Assembly: GCA_029219465.1 (NCBI GenBank)
Contig: JAQXTL010000004.1
Coordinates: 310,001 to 374,000 of the forward strand
Origin: Methanobacteriaceae archaeon
Lineage (GTDB): Archaea; Methanobacteriota; Methanobacteria; Methanobacteriales; Methanobacteriaceae
Direction of reading: 5' to 3'
Length of the DNA: 64,000 nucleotides
This document shows, one piece after another, positions 19,759 through 29,450 of the stretch (position 1 is its first letter; each line of letters begins with the position of its first letter). The notes under the pieces were generated by a model. It worked only from the letters and a program-made list of their open reading frames with translations, had not been told where the DNA came from and searched no databases. The translations under genes were made by a program, and so were the position numbers.

Positions 19759-20064
19759 ATGATTACATGCGATTTTGCAATATTACCAGTAGGTACCAAA
19801 ACAACTGAATGTAAAGATTATGTAACTGCAGCAGTGCAATCCATAAAAGATTCAGGACTTAGCTATCAGTTAACCGGAATGGGAACACAAATAGAAGCAG
19901 ATAATCTTGAAGAACTCTATGCTGCAATTGCTAAAGCACAAGAAGCAATATTTGAACTTGGAATTGGTAGAGTTTATACTGTTATAAAAATAGATGACAG
20001 AAGAGATATGGAAAACAGAACTTTAGATGCTAAAGTTGATACAGTAAATGAAATGTTAAAATAA
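19759..20064 (+). CDS. MTH1187-family thiamine-binding-like protein
   Basis: The product (101 aa) belongs to the MTH1187/YkoF (DUF77) family of small ferredoxin-like fold proteins; some relatives bind thiamine or its precursors. The pattern TGMGTQIEADNLEELYAAI and the C-terminal RVYTVIKIDDRRD are family marks. The upstream AGGTG is a good ribosome site. The exact ligand is not known. Confidence 0.88.
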   Translation: MITCDFAILPVGTKTTECKDYVTAAVQSIKDSGLSYQLTGMGTQIEADNLEELYAAIAKAQEAIFELGIGRVYTVIKIDDRRDMENRTLDAKVDTVNEMLK

Positions 20065-20097
20065 ATAAAAAAAGAGAGTTAGTGTTTAAGCTAACTC
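20065..20097 (-). terminator. Terminator of the DegT aminotransferase gene
   Basis: GAGTTAG at 20076-20082 pairs with CTAACTC at 20091-20097. On the minus strand the hairpin, which overlaps the last codons of the DegT gene, is followed by a T-rich run. It may also serve the convergent gene ending at 20064. Confidence 0.5.
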
Positions 20098-21192
20098 GCT
20101 TGAAGCTTTTTTAACAGCTTCAATAACTAAATCTAAGTCTTCTTTTGTAAGTGCTGGGTGAACTGGAAGTGAAATAACATTGTCAGCAGCAAGTTCTGCA
20201 TTTGGACAATCTCCAGTGATTCCTAATGATTTATAAATTGGCTGATTGTATAATGGAATTGGATAGTGAATTCCTGTTCCAACACCACATTCATTAATGA
20301 TATCTACCCAATCATCCCTATTTCCTTTTTCAACTCTAATAGTGTATTGGTGATATACATGTTTTGAGTCATATGCACAATAAGGAGTTACAACACCATC
20401 AACATCTTTTAATCCTTCATTTAAGTATGCAGCGTTGCTAATTCTTTTTTCATTGAATTCATCAATTTTGTCTAATTGAGCAAGTCCAATAGCTGCGGAA
20501 ATGTCAGTCATTCTGAAGTTGTATCCAACTGCATCGTGGTGGTATCTTACAGATGCACCGTGAGCTCTGAATATTTTAGCCATTTCAGCTAATTCTTCAT
20601 CATTGGTTGTGATTATTCCTCCTTCAGAAGTAGTCATGTTTTTAGTAGGATAGAAACTGAAACAAGCCATGTCACCTAAACTACCAACTTTTTCACCAGA
20701 GCAGGTTGCACCGTGAGCTTGTGCAGCATCTTCAATAACCATTAAACCGTGTTTTTCTGCAATAGCGTTGATTTTTTCCATGTTTGCAGATTGTCCGTAT
20801 AATTGAACAGGTAAAATAGCTTTAGTATTTTCATTGATTAATGCTTCGATGGATTCAGGATCCATAGTGTATGTTTTTAAATCAATATCAGCAAAAACCG
20901 GTTTAGCACCAGTGTATAAAATTGCATTTCCAGATGCAATAAATGTAAATGGAGTAGTAATTACTTCATCGCCTTCACCAATACCGCAAGAAAGTAGCGC
21001 AACATGTAATGCTGCAGTTCCAGAATTAACTGCAATACCATATTTAGCCCCAACCCAATCAGCAAATTTTTGCTCGAATTCAGCAACTCTTGGTCCTTGA
21101 GCAATCATCCCTGATTTAAGAACTTCTACCACATTTTCTATTTCTTCTTCACCAATTATTGGCTTTGCAATGGGAACTTTAATATTTGACAC
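20086..21192 (-). CDS. DegT/DnrJ/EryC1/StrS aminotransferase
   Basis: PLP-dependent sugar aminotransferase (368 aa), similar to perosamine synthetases that aminate a nucleotide-linked keto-sugar for surface glycans. Conserved marks are [11 protein letters not shown] near residue 55, EDAAQAHGA near 155 and [13 protein letters not shown] near 180, whose lysine binds PLP. GTG 21192 is chosen because GGTGAT lies four bases upstream; a TTG at 21204 would read through that site. No other sugar genes are nearby, so the substrate stays open. Confidence 0.85.
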   Translation of the reverse strand: MSNIKVPIAKPIIGEEEIENVVEVLKSGMIAQGPRVAEFEQKFADWVGAKYGIAVNSGTAALHVALLSCGIGEGDEVITTPFTFIASGNAILYTGAKPVFADIDLKTYTMDPESIEALINENTKAILPVQLYGQSANMEKINAIAEKHGLMVIEDAAQAHGATCSGEKVGSLGDMACFSFYPTKNMTTSEGGIITTNDEELAEMAKIFRAHGASVRYHHDAVGYNFRMTDISAAIGLAQLDKIDEFNEKRISNAAYLNEGLKDVDGVVTPYCAYDSKHVYHQYTIRVEKGNRDDWVDIINECGVGTGIHYPIPLYNQPIYKSLGITGDCPNAELAADNVISLPVHPALTKEDLDLVIEAVKKASSELA

Positions 21193-21298
21193 AATAATCA
21201 CCAATTTTAATAAAAAAATTATATATACTAATCTTTAAATCTAATAATATTTAAAATATTATTACTTATTTACAATAAACAACCAAGAGTGAAAACAA

Positions 21299-22465
21299 AT
21301 GGAAGAATATAAAACAAAAATTATTGAAGAAGGATTAACCAAAATCGAATTTCCGGAATTTGATAAAGTATCTTCCGATGCCCCTGTTTTTTATAACCCT
21401 CATATGGAGTTAAACAGAGATTTATCTATACTTGCAATACAGACATTCCAAAAAGAACAAGATAGAGAGTTAAACATCTGTGATTTGTTCGGAGGAAGTG
21501 GAATACGTGGAATTCGTTATAAAAATGAAATTGATGGTGTTGGAGAAGTTTTTATTAATGATATAAGCGAAGTAGCAAATCATTATGAAAGACACAATAT
21601 TGAATTGAATAATTTAAGCGATATTGAAGTTCACCAGCATGACGCAAGTATGTTTTTAAGAATGAAACGTGGAGAATTTGATGTTATTGACATTGATCCA
21701 TTTGGAACTCCATCCCCTTTTCTTGATTCAGCAGGTTACTGTTCTAGAAGAGATTCATTGTTATGTGTAACTGCAACTGATACTTCAGCATTATGTGGAA
21801 CCTATAAAGAACCTTGTATACGTAAATACAATGCAAAACCGTACAAAAGTGAATATTGTCATGAAACAGGTATTAGAATCCTTGCAGGTTTTGTTGCACT
21901 CACTCTTTCAAAATATGCTAAATGTATTGAAGTAAAAATGTCTCACAGTACTGAACATTATATGAGATTATACATTGAAGTTAAAAAAGGTTCAAAAAGA
22001 ACAGATGAAACCTTGAAAAATATTGGTTATGTAAGCCACTGTAAACACTGCCTTCACAGACAAACAAGTATGGGTCTTGCAAGTGCAATTGATGAAGTCT
22101 GTCCGGTTTGTGGTGAAAAATTAATCCACGCAGGACCATTATGGTTAGGGCCTATTCAAAACAGCGAATTCATCCAGAAAATGATTGATGAAGCTGACAA
22201 CAAACAAATAAACAGTAAAAAAGAAGCTTTAAAATTATTAAACAAATGCCTTGAAGAAGCTAGTGCACCTGCAACATTCTTTGATGTTCACAAAATTTGC
22301 AAATCCTTGAAGATAAGCGCTCCAAAATTCGATTTAATATTGGATGAACTTAAAAAAGAAGGATTTATTGCAATTAAAACACATTTCAACCCATTAGGTG
22401 TAAAAACTGATGCTACAATTAAAAATATTCAAGAAGTCCTCATAAAATTACAGGACACAATTTAA
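21299..22465 (+). CDS. trm1: tRNA (guanine(26)-N2)-dimethyltransferase
   Basis: Trm1 (388 aa) methylates G26 of tRNAs. The SAM-binding motif DLFGGSGIRGIRY is at about residue 62, the catalytic DIDPFGTPSPFLDSA at about 130, and a zinc site (CKHCLHRQ ... CPVCGEK) at about 245-280. Length and order fit archaeal Trm1. It reads away from the aminotransferase gene from a separate promoter. Confidence 0.95.
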   Translation: MEEYKTKIIEEGLTKIEFPEFDKVSSDAPVFYNPHMELNRDLSILAIQTFQKEQDRELNICDLFGGSGIRGIRYKNEIDGVGEVFINDISEVANHYERHNIELNNLSDIEVHQHDASMFLRMKRGEFDVIDIDPFGTPSPFLDSAGYCSRRDSLLCVTATDTSALCGTYKEPCIRKYNAKPYKSEYCHETGIRILAGFVALTLSKYAKCIEVKMSHSTEHYMRLYIEVKKGSKRTDETLKNIGYVSHCKHCLHRQTSMGLASAIDEVCPVCGEKLIHAGPLWLGPIQNSEFIQKMIDEADNKQINSKKEALKLLNKCLEEASAPATFFDVHKICKSLKISAPKFDLILDELKKEGFIAIKTHFNPLGVKTDATIKNIQEVLIKLQDTI

Positions 22466-22656
22466 TTGAATATTGTTAAGAAAAAATTAAAAAATTCCAA
22501 AAATGTTCTCTCATTACTACAAAAAAATAAATAAAAGTTAAAAAAACAATCATAAAGTTTTAAATATTATAATAAATATATTACAGAACATAGAGGTTAA
22601 TTAAGAATAATTTAACCGCAACTTATATTAAAATTAATATAATGAGGGAACCGAAA
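22466..22656 (+). promoter_or_regulatory. Promoter and dyad of the Lrp-type regulator
   Basis: TATA-like AAATATTATAATAAATATA at 22562-22580 is followed by an inverted repeat, GGTTAATTA at 22595-22603 and TAATTTAACC at 22608-22617. It sits near the expected transcription start, where an autorepressing Lrp protein could bind. GAGGG before ATG 22657 is the ribosome site. Confidence 0.45.
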
Positions 22657-23133
22657 ATGGTAAAAACAAAAGACAACGTTGTTAAATTGGATGATACAGA
22701 CGTAAAAATCCTTAAAATAATCAACGAAGATGTGAGAACATCCTACAGGCAAATTTCACGTAGTTTAGATGTATCCGTAGGAACTGTTCATAATCGTATC
22801 GACAAAATGGTGAAAACAGGAGTTATTAAAAAATTCTCCCCTGTTATCGACCATGAAAAATTAGGTTTCATTTTAACCACAATTATTGGAGTAAGAGTAA
22901 AAGGTGGAAAACTCAAAAATTGGGGCGAAAAAACCTTTTATAATAAAAATGTGGTTGGAATCTATGATGTTACCGGAGAATATGATGCTTTCTTAATTGC
23001 AAAATTCAGAAACACAAGTGAATTAAATGCATTTATTAAAGAATTATTAAAAGACCCAGTTATAGAAAGAACATACACACAAACCGTTTTAGACGTTATT
23101 AAAGAAGATATGGGATCTTCAAACATCTTATAA
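22657..23133 (+). CDS. Lrp/AsnC-family transcriptional regulator
   Basis: The product (158 aa) has an N-terminal winged helix-turn-helix (about 12-65, with YRQISRSLDVSVGTVHNRIDKM) and a C-terminal ligand-binding RAM domain (about 70-150). It is an archaeal feast/famine-type regulator; its ligand is unknown. ATG 22657 is preferred over 22642, because the upstream ATG overlaps the ribosome site GAGGG. Confidence 0.9.
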   Translation: MVKTKDNVVKLDDTDVKILKIINEDVRTSYRQISRSLDVSVGTVHNRIDKMVKTGVIKKFSPVIDHEKLGFILTTIIGVRVKGGKLKNWGEKTFYNKNVVGIYDVTGEYDAFLIAKFRNTSELNAFIKELLKDPVIERTYTQTVLDVIKEDMGSSNIL

Positions 23134-23144
23134 ATTTATTAAAA

Positions 23145-23181
23145 AAGTAGTTTTTCAAACTACTTACCCACTTATTTTTTT
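23145..23181 (+). terminator. Terminator of the Lrp-type gene
   Basis: AAGTAGTTT at 23145-23153 and AAACTACTT at 23157-23165 form a perfect 9-base stem with a three-base loop. A T-run follows at about 23172-23181. Confidence 0.7.
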
Positions 23182-23305
23182 AATCATTATTACTACTATT
23201 TCTATTATCATTTAACAATTTTATATGAAATCTCTAAAAATTTTATTAAACTATATAAATAAAAAAAACTAAAAAATATAATATTAGAAATTTATATTAG
23301 AGGTT

Positions 23306-24253
23306 ATGAAATTGGCAGTTTGCTTACCCGATACTCAAGACGATGCTCCAAGCATACCTATAAAATTAACTAGAGTAGGTGTTACAGGAGTAAAAAAATT
23401 ATTACAACTAGAAAGAAAAAATAAAAGACCAATAATTTTATTACCTACATTTGATGCATTTGTAGACTTACCAAATAATCAAAAAGGTGTGCACATGTCT
23501 AGGAACCCGGAAGCAATCAGTGAAGTTCTTGAAACTGTTGCTAACGATTCTACTGTAGATATTGAATCATTATGTGCTAAAATTGTTGATAAAATGATGA
23601 CCAAACATGAATATGCTAAACGTGTTGAAATTTCAATGACAACTGATTTCATGTTTTTAAAAGAGTCACCAGTCACTAAAAACAAAACTCAAGAAATGAG
23701 TAAATTAATAGCAAAAGCTACTGGATTTAGAAAAGAAGATGGCACTATTGAAATTAGGAAACAAATCGGTGCAGAAGTTATTGGAATGACCGTTTGTCCT
23801 TGTGCACAAGAATCTGTAAGAGAATCCAATAAAAACAAATTATTAGACTTCTTAGATGAAGAAACTACTCAAAAAGTATTAGATACTGTTACTTTTGCTT
23901 CACATAACCAAAGAGGAGTAGGAACTGTATTAATTGAAGTTCCTGAAGACAAAAAAATTAAAGCTGAAGATATCATTGAAATTATCGAAAGCTCAATGAG
24001 TTCACCTGTTTGTGAATTACTCAAAAGACCTGATGAAAACGCAACTGTGTTAAATGCACACGCAAACCCTGTTTTTGTTGAAGATTGTGTAAGAAACATG
24101 ATGGAAAAAATCGCTACAAAATACAGTGATTTACCAGACGATACCTTAATTACTGCTCGTCAGGAAAACCAAGAAAGTATCCACAGACACAATGCGTATG
24201 CTGAAAAAGTAACTACAATGGGCGAATTAAAAACAGAATTAAATATTGAATAG
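23306..24253 (+). CDS. mptA: GTP cyclohydrolase MptA
   Basis: MptA (315 aa) is the archaeal FolE2-type enzyme that opens the methanopterin pathway by converting GTP to dihydroneopterin cyclic phosphate. The metal and substrate motifs are present: GMTVCPCAQES near residue 151, MSSPVCELLKRPDE near 232, and QENQESIHRHNA near 291. ATG 23306 comes directly after GAGGTT with no spacing, and a TATA-like run lies about 28 bases upstream, so leaderless initiation is likely. Confidence 0.93.
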   Translation: MKLAVCLPDTQDDAPSIPIKLTRVGVTGVKKLLQLERKNKRPIILLPTFDAFVDLPNNQKGVHMSRNPEAISEVLETVANDSTVDIESLCAKIVDKMMTKHEYAKRVEISMTTDFMFLKESPVTKNKTQEMSKLIAKATGFRKEDGTIEIRKQIGAEVIGMTVCPCAQESVRESNKNKLLDFLDEETTQKVLDTVTFASHNQRGVGTVLIEVPEDKKIKAEDIIEIIESSMSSPVCELLKRPDENATVLNAHANPVFVEDCVRNMMEKIATKYSDLPDDTLITARQENQESIHRHNAYAEKVTTMGELKTELNIE

Positions 24254-24264
24254 GATTTGGTTTT

Positions 24265-24705
24265 ATGAAAAAAAGATATGAAATTGCCGGACAAGTAATG
24301 GGCTTTTTTGAATCTTTTAAAGGTTCAAGACCTGCTATTGACAATAACAGAATACTTATTGTTAGGGGAAGAACTAGAAAAACCATCCCTTTAGACAAAT
24401 TTGATTCAAAACTTAGCGAAGTGGGAGAACTCCTCGGAGGAACCGAGTTAGATAAAGACTCCGAAAAAATTGCTGAAATATTACAATCAGGAGACAAACA
24501 CATCAAAGAAAGTGAAGGTCAAACCAATACTATTGATGAACATGGATTTAGCAGAATGCAAGAAGAACTTGAATCCATGGGACTTGTAGTAGATTACAAA
24601 GTATTTGAACTTAAAGGATTTGATGTAATCGTCGCTATCTGGCAAGATAAAAATGAACTTCCACCATTATACGTAGAAGTTACTGTTTCAGAACACGAAG
24701 ATTAA
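24265..24705 (+). CDS. Conserved methanogen protein between mptA and cofG
   Basis: A soluble 146-residue protein with no clear motif. It may be the DUF2120 family, but I am not sure. The first 45 residues are basic (RGRTRKTIPLDKF) and the rest is acidic. It is 11 bases after mptA and one base before cofG, so it is in an operon with genes for methanopterin and F420 synthesis. A link to cofactor metabolism is inference from that. Confidence 0.6.
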   Translation: MKKRYEIAGQVMGFFESFKGSRPAIDNNRILIVRGRTRKTIPLDKFDSKLSEVGELLGGTELDKDSEKIAEILQSGDKHIKESEGQTNTIDEHGFSRMQEELESMGLVVDYKVFELKGFDVIVAIWQDKNELPPLYVEVTVSEHED

Positions 24706-24706
24706 A

Positions 24707-25807
24707 ATGGACTCTAAATTAACAAAACAAGACATTCTCCAAATTTTAAATGCAACAGACAGTGAAATAATTAAATTTATGTCACAAACTGTTCCATATA
24801 GGGAGAATAATCTTATTACTTATTCTAAAAACGTATTCATACCATTAACTGAAATTTGCAGAAATGACTGTGGATACTGTAACTTTAAAAAGAATCCTGA
24901 CGATCCAGAAGCTATTATTCTTAAAACAAAATCCGAAGTATTGGAAAGTTTAAAAGAAGCTGAACAATACGGATGTAAAGAAGCTCTTTTTACTTTTGGT
25001 GAAGATGCTGATGAAGAACCAGCCGTTCAGGAAAAACTAGCTGAATATGGCTATGAAAAAATGATTGATTATATCATAGACATATGTCAAATGACATTGG
25101 ATGAAACTAGCTTACTACCTCATACCAATGGGGGAAATTTCAGCTATGATGATTTAAAAAGACTAAAAGAAGTAAATGCTTCATTAGGTTTAATGCTTGA
25201 AAATTCCTCAAACAGATTAATGCAGTTACCTGCTCACAATAAAAGTCCTGGAAAAGATCCAAAATTAAGACTTGAGACAATATCAAATGCAGGTAAACTT
25301 AAAATTCCATATACAACAGGAATATTAATTGGAATTGGTGAGACAAAAGAAGAAGTTGCAGATTCATTAATTGCAATTAAAGAGTTGTATGACAAATACG
25401 GACACATTCAGGAAGTCATTATTCAAAATTTCACACCAATACCTGGAATTGAAATGGAAAACTGGCCAGAGCCAAGTTTCTTAGATATGATTAGAACAGT
25501 TATTGCTGGAACTCTTTTATTTGGAGAGACTGATGTAAGTATTCAAGTTCCACCTAATTTAAACAATGAAACTGCACAGATTTTCTTATTATGTGGTGCA
25601 GATGATTGGGGAGGAGTTTCACCAGTAAGCCCAGATTATGTTAATATCACATCCCCATGGCCCGGAATTGATGAACTTGAGAAATTAACCGTTGATGCTG
25701 GTTTTGAATTAACTGAAAGGTTATGTATTTATGAAAAATACGTTAACAGCGAATGGTTAAATGATGTGTTATTAGAAAAAATATCTACTCTATTCGAGCA
25801 TCAATAA
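24707..25807 (+). CDS. cofG: FO synthase subunit 1 (7,8-didemethyl-8-hydroxy-5-deazariboflavin synthase)
   Basis: CofG (366 aa) is one of two radical-SAM subunits that build the deazaflavin core of F420. The cluster motif is C51-x3-C55-x2-C58 (ICRNDCGYCNF). Further family marks are FTFGEDADE near residue 105 and the conserved GADDWGGVSPVSPDYVN near residue 297. The partner cofH is not in the window. Its 3' end overlaps the convergent taw2 by 23 bases. Confidence 0.94.
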   Translation: MDSKLTKQDILQILNATDSEIIKFMSQTVPYRENNLITYSKNVFIPLTEICRNDCGYCNFKKNPDDPEAIILKTKSEVLESLKEAEQYGCKEALFTFGEDADEEPAVQEKLAEYGYEKMIDYIIDICQMTLDETSLLPHTNGGNFSYDDLKRLKEVNASLGLMLENSSNRLMQLPAHNKSPGKDPKLRLETISNAGKLKIPYTTGILIGIGETKEEVADSLIAIKELYDKYGHIQEVIIQNFTPIPGIEMENWPEPSFLDMIRTVIAGTLLFGETDVSIQVPPNLNNETAQIFLLCGADDWGGVSPVSPDYVNITSPWPGIDELEKLTVDAGFELTERLCIYEKYVNSEWLNDVLLEKISTLFEHQ

Positions 25808-26513
25808 CAACATGTTCCACTCCAGGAGCATATTTTTTTATTTTATTTATTTTTAACAACTCAACATCCCTATCCCCAGCTTGAGCTTTGATTCTTTCAA
25901 TAGGTCTTGTTTCAATTAATTTTTCAGGAACAGTTTCATGGTAGTGAATAATTCCACCTTTGTTTAAACTGTCAATAGCTATTTTTAAATAATGATGAGT
26001 AGTTTTTACATAACCCATTAAAATCCTGTCCGCCTTAAACTTAGGAGTTTCATTTTTACAATCTCCAAGAATAGGATTTACATTATTTAATTTATTCAAA
26101 ACTATGTTTTGGCATAAGAAATTATAGGAATTAGGATTAATTTCAATTGGAATAATCTCCTTAGCATTTGCATGAACTCCAATTGGAATAGAAAAATATC
26201 CAATACCTGCAAACATATCAATTATAGTCTCATCATCCTCAACTAATTTAGCAATCCTTAACCTTTCATTATTATTTCCTTTTGACCACATTACTTTACT
26301 TAAATCCAATTTAAATAAGCATCCATTTTCTTTATGAATTGTTTCAGTTTCATCCCCATAAAGAATTTTATAATTTGGCTCTCTTTTGGTTCCCTGAATG
26401 TGGTTGATTTTCATTATAGTTTTCACATTGTGTTTCTTAGATAACTCCTCAAAGTTATTGTCGGAATATTTATTGTCCAAAATTAAAATATCACCAATTT
26501 TTTTATATTTCAT
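25785..26513 (-). CDS. taw2: tRNA-Phe wybutosine-pathway aminocarboxypropyltransferase (Taw2)
   Basis: This 242-residue SAM-fold protein belongs to the Trm5/Tyw2 family. The segment FKLDLSKVMWSKGNNNERLR is shared by the family; DMFAGIGYFSIP binds SAM, and MGYVKTTHHYL marks it as Taw2 rather than Trm5, which has an N-x-P motif here. It would transfer the aminocarboxypropyl group to 4-demethylwyosine at G37. ATG 26513 is chosen because AGGTGA is spaced well for it; a GTG at 26522 lies inside that site. Confidence 0.85.
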   Translation of the reverse strand: MKYKKIGDILILDNKYSDNNFEELSKKHNVKTIMKINHIQGTKREPNYKILYGDETETIHKENGCLFKLDLSKVMWSKGNNNERLRIAKLVEDDETIIDMFAGIGYFSIPIGVHANAKEIIPIEINPNSYNFLCQNIVLNKLNNVNPILGDCKNETPKFKADRILMGYVKTTHHYLKIAIDSLNKGGIIHYHETVPEKLIETRPIERIKAQAGDRDVELLKINKIKKYAPGVEHVVIDARIE

Positions 26514-26698
26514 TTTAGTCACCTTAGATAAGAAAACTTTATATATTCAAATAACTAATAATTATATTGTTAGTTTATACTAATTATTGATTCTGATTTT
26601 AAATAAAATTAATACTGAATATATTAATTTATTTTGTTATATTAACCTATGAGTAGTTGAAATTAGATATTTTAAATACTTATATGAGGTGTATTTAA

Positions 26699-27313
26699 AT
26701 GGATGATAAAATAGTAAAAGGTACAACCACCGTAGGAATCACATGCAAAGACGGAGTTGTATTCGCAAGTGAAAGAAGAGCAACTATGGGAAACTTAGTA
26801 GCTCACAAAGTAGCAGAAAAAATATTTAAAATTGATGATCACATTGTAACAACCATTGCAGGATCTGTTGGAGATGCTCAAAATTTAATGAAAGTTATTG
26901 AAGCAGAAGTATCATTATACCAAATGAGAAACAATGACGCAATTAGTGTTAAAGCTGCAGCATCATTAACCGCAAACTTATTACGCTCAGGCCCAATGCA
27001 TGTTCAAACATTGCTTGGAGGTATGGATGGAGACAAACCATCTATTTATTCATTGGACCCTGCTGGTGGTATGATTAAAGATAATTACATTTCAACTGGA
27101 TCAGGTTCTATCGTAGCATACGGTGTTCTTGAAGACAGATTCAGAGATGACTTATCAGTTGACGAAGGACTTGAAGTAGCTATAAGAGCTATTAAAGCTG
27201 CTGCTGAACGTGACGCATATTCTGGAAACGGATTTTTAGTCGCTAAAGTAGATAAAAACGGCTTTGAAATGTTAGATAATGAAAAAATAGACGAGATTTT
27301 GGATAAATTATAA
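26699..27313 (+). CDS. psmB: Proteasome subunit beta
   Basis: Catalytic beta subunit (204 aa) of the archaeal 20S proteasome. The propeptide MDDKIVKG is eight residues; autocleavage exposes Thr9 as the nucleophile (TTTVGI). Lys in ERRATMGN and GSGS-type segments complete the active site. GAGGTG lies seven bases upstream of the start. Confidence 0.97.
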   Translation: MDDKIVKGTTTVGITCKDGVVFASERRATMGNLVAHKVAEKIFKIDDHIVTTIAGSVGDAQNLMKVIEAEVSLYQMRNNDAISVKAAASLTANLLRSGPMHVQTLLGGMDGDKPSIYSLDPAGGMIKDNYISTGSGSIVAYGVLEDRFRDDLSVDEGLEVAIRAIKAAAERDAYSGNGFLVAKVDKNGFEMLDNEKIDEILDKL

Positions 27314-27322
27314 GCAAAACGA

Positions 27323-27418
27323 TTTTTCATAACTAACTATTTTTTTATATAAAATGTGTACATAGTTTATGAAATTCAACTAATTATGGCGTAACGCTTT
27401 TCATAAACTATTATAATT
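27323..27418. promoter_or_regulatory. Three-copy repeat and long dyad at the fttA promoter
   Basis: ATAGTTTATGAAA at 27362-27374 and TTTCATAAACTAT at 27399-27411 are a perfect 13-base inverted repeat spaced by 24 bases. A third, direct copy (TTTTTCATAACTAACTAT) lies at about 27324-27341. TATA-like TTTATATAAAA at 27345-27355 places the start near 27373, inside the left arm. The loop holds a small GCGTAACGC dyad. Confidence 0.5.
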
Positions 27419-27444
27419 ACACAAACTTTTTTTGAAGGGATTAT

Positions 27445-29358
27445 ATGGCTTCAGATATTTTAGAAGATATTAAAAAAGAGATTTTGCAAAAACTACCTAA
27501 AGAAATTCAGGTTTCAAAAGTAGAATTTGAAGGACCGGAAGTAGTAGTTTATACTAAAAATCCAGAAATTATAACAGAAAACGGTGATTTAATAAGATCA
27601 CTTGCTAAAGAACTTAGAAAAAGAATTATTATCAGATCAGATAAAAGCGCATTACTCGATAATGAAGCAACTATTAATAAAATTCACGAAATTGTTCCTG
27701 ACGGAGCAGAAATTACTGACATTTATTTTGATACTGTAACTGGAGAAGTAGTTATTACTGCTAAAAAACCAGGTCTCGTTATTGGAAAATACGGTGTTAC
27801 TTCTAGAAATATTGTTAAAAATACCGGATGGGCTCCTAAAATTTTAAGAACACCACCAATAAGCTCAGACATCATTGGAAAAATCAGAACTATTCAGAAA
27901 AATAGTAGTAAAGACAGGAAAAAATTATTACAACGTCTTGGACGTCAAATTCACCAAGGAAGTAAATACCCAAATGACTGGGCAAGAGTTACTTCAATGG
28001 GAGGATTTAAAGAAGTTGGACGTTCATCCATGCTCTTACAAACACCAAACAGTCGTGTTTTATTAGACTGTGGAGTTAACGTTGCAGCATCTGACAATAA
28101 AAATGCATTCCCTTATTTAAATGTACCAGAATTTTCAATTGAAGAATTAGATGCAGTCATTATATCTCACGCTCACTTAGATCATTGTGGATTTGTACCT
28201 TATTTATTCCATTACGGATATGATGGACCAGTATACTGTACAACCCCAACTAGAGACTTAACCACACTTTTACAATTCGACCATCTTGATATTGCTCACA
28301 GAGAAGGCAATCCTTTACCATTTACATCAAAACATGTAAAACAAGCTATTAAAAATACTATTACCTTAGATTATGGTGAAGTAACAGACATCTCACCAGA
28401 TATCAGATTAACATTACATAACGCAGGTCACATCTTAGGTTCTGCAATTTCCCATATGCACATTGGAGATGGAGCTCACAACTTAGTATATACTGGAGAC
28501 TTCAAATATGAACCATCCAGATTATTAGAACCTGCAACCATTCGTTTCCCACGTGCTGAAACCGTAATTATGGAAAGTACCTACGGTGGAAGAGAAGATA
28601 TTCAACCTTCCAGAAACAATGCTGAAAAAGAAATGATGAAAACTATTTACAAAACCCTCAAACGTGGAGGAAAAGTATTAGTTCCAGTATTTGCTGTAGG
28701 AAGAGCACAAGAACTTATGGTTGTTTTAGAAGAGTACATGAGACACGGATTAATTGATGAAGTTCCTATCTTAATTGACGGAATGATTTGGGAAGCAACT
28801 GCAATCCACACCGCAAGACCTGAATACTTAAGTAAAGACTTAAGAGACCAAATCTTCCACATGGGCAGAAACCCATTTGTTTCCGACATGTTTATTAAAG
28901 TTCAAAATCACGACCAAAGAAAAGAAATTGTTGAAAGTAAAGACCCTGCAATTATCTTATCCACATCAGGTATGTTAACTGGAGGAAACTCCGTAGAATA
29001 CTTCAAATGGTTATGTGAAGATGAAAGAAATACTTTAATCTTTGTAGGATACCAGTCTGAAGGTTCCATGGGTAGAAGAGTTCAAAAAGGTTGGAAAGAA
29101 ATTCCTCTTGAAGATGATGATGGAAAAACAAGAATATTCAATGTTGGAATGGAAATTAAAACAATTAATGGATTCAGTGGTCACTCTAACAGAAGACAAT
29201 TAATGGAATACGTCAAAAGACTTAATCCAAGACCTGAAAAAGTCATTACTTGTCACGGAGATCCATACAAAACTGTTGACTTAGCATCCTCTATTCACAG
29301 AAGTTATAAGATTGAGACCAAAACTCCAATCAACTTAGATAGTGTAAGGATTCATTAA
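27445..29358 (+). CDS. fttA: Transcription termination factor FttA / aCPSF1 ribonuclease
   Basis: The product (637 aa) has two N-terminal KH domains (about 1-145), a metallo-beta-lactamase domain and a beta-CASP domain. The metal-binding HAHLDH motif is at residues 242-247. This family cleaves nascent RNA and ends transcription in archaea. Full length; no missing motif seen. An unusual dyad lies at its own promoter and a hairpin plus T-rich tract lies right after it, so self-control is possible. Confidence 0.95.
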   Translation: MASDILEDIKKEILQKLPKEIQVSKVEFEGPEVVVYTKNPEIITENGDLIRSLAKELRKRIIIRSDKSALLDNEATINKIHEIVPDGAEITDIYFDTVTGEVVITAKKPGLVIGKYGVTSRNIVKNTGWAPKILRTPPISSDIIGKIRTIQKNSSKDRKKLLQRLGRQIHQGSKYPNDWARVTSMGGFKEVGRSSMLLQTPNSRVLLDCGVNVAASDNKNAFPYLNVPEFSIEELDAVIISHAHLDHCGFVPYLFHYGYDGPVYCTTPTRDLTTLLQFDHLDIAHREGNPLPFTSKHVKQAIKNTITLDYGEVTDISPDIRLTLHNAGHILGSAISHMHIGDGAHNLVYTGDFKYEPSRLLEPATIRFPRAETVIMESTYGGREDIQPSRNNAEKEMMKTIYKTLKRGGKVLVPVFAVGRAQELMVVLEEYMRHGLIDEVPILIDGMIWEATAIHTARPEYLSKDLRDQIFHMGRNPFVSDMFIKVQNHDQRKEIVESKDPAIILSTSGMLTGGNSVEYFKWLCEDERNTLIFVGYQSEGSMGRRVQKGWKEIPLEDDDGKTRIFNVGMEIKTINGFSGHSNRRQLMEYVKRLNPRPEKVITCHGDPYKTVDLASSIHRSYKIETKTPINLDSVRIH

Positions 29359-29397
29359 TAATAAATAAATACTAATTATAACAAATACAATTATGAG

Positions 29398-29437
29398 AAA
29401 TGTTGTACAAATACAACATTTTATTTATTTTTAAAAC
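29398..29437 (+). terminator. Hairpin between fttA and purM
   Basis: AAATGTTGTA at 29398-29407 and TACAACATTT at 29412-29421 are a perfect 10-base stem with a four-base loop, followed by a T-rich run to about 29433. It likely ends fttA transcription or acts in the purM leader. Confidence 0.6.
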
Positions 29438-29450
29438 AATAGGTGTTAAA

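Noticed and set aside
29400-29450. N-terminal extension of PurM.
   Set aside because: It would be coded by the hairpin and T-rich tract; the family start is at 29451.
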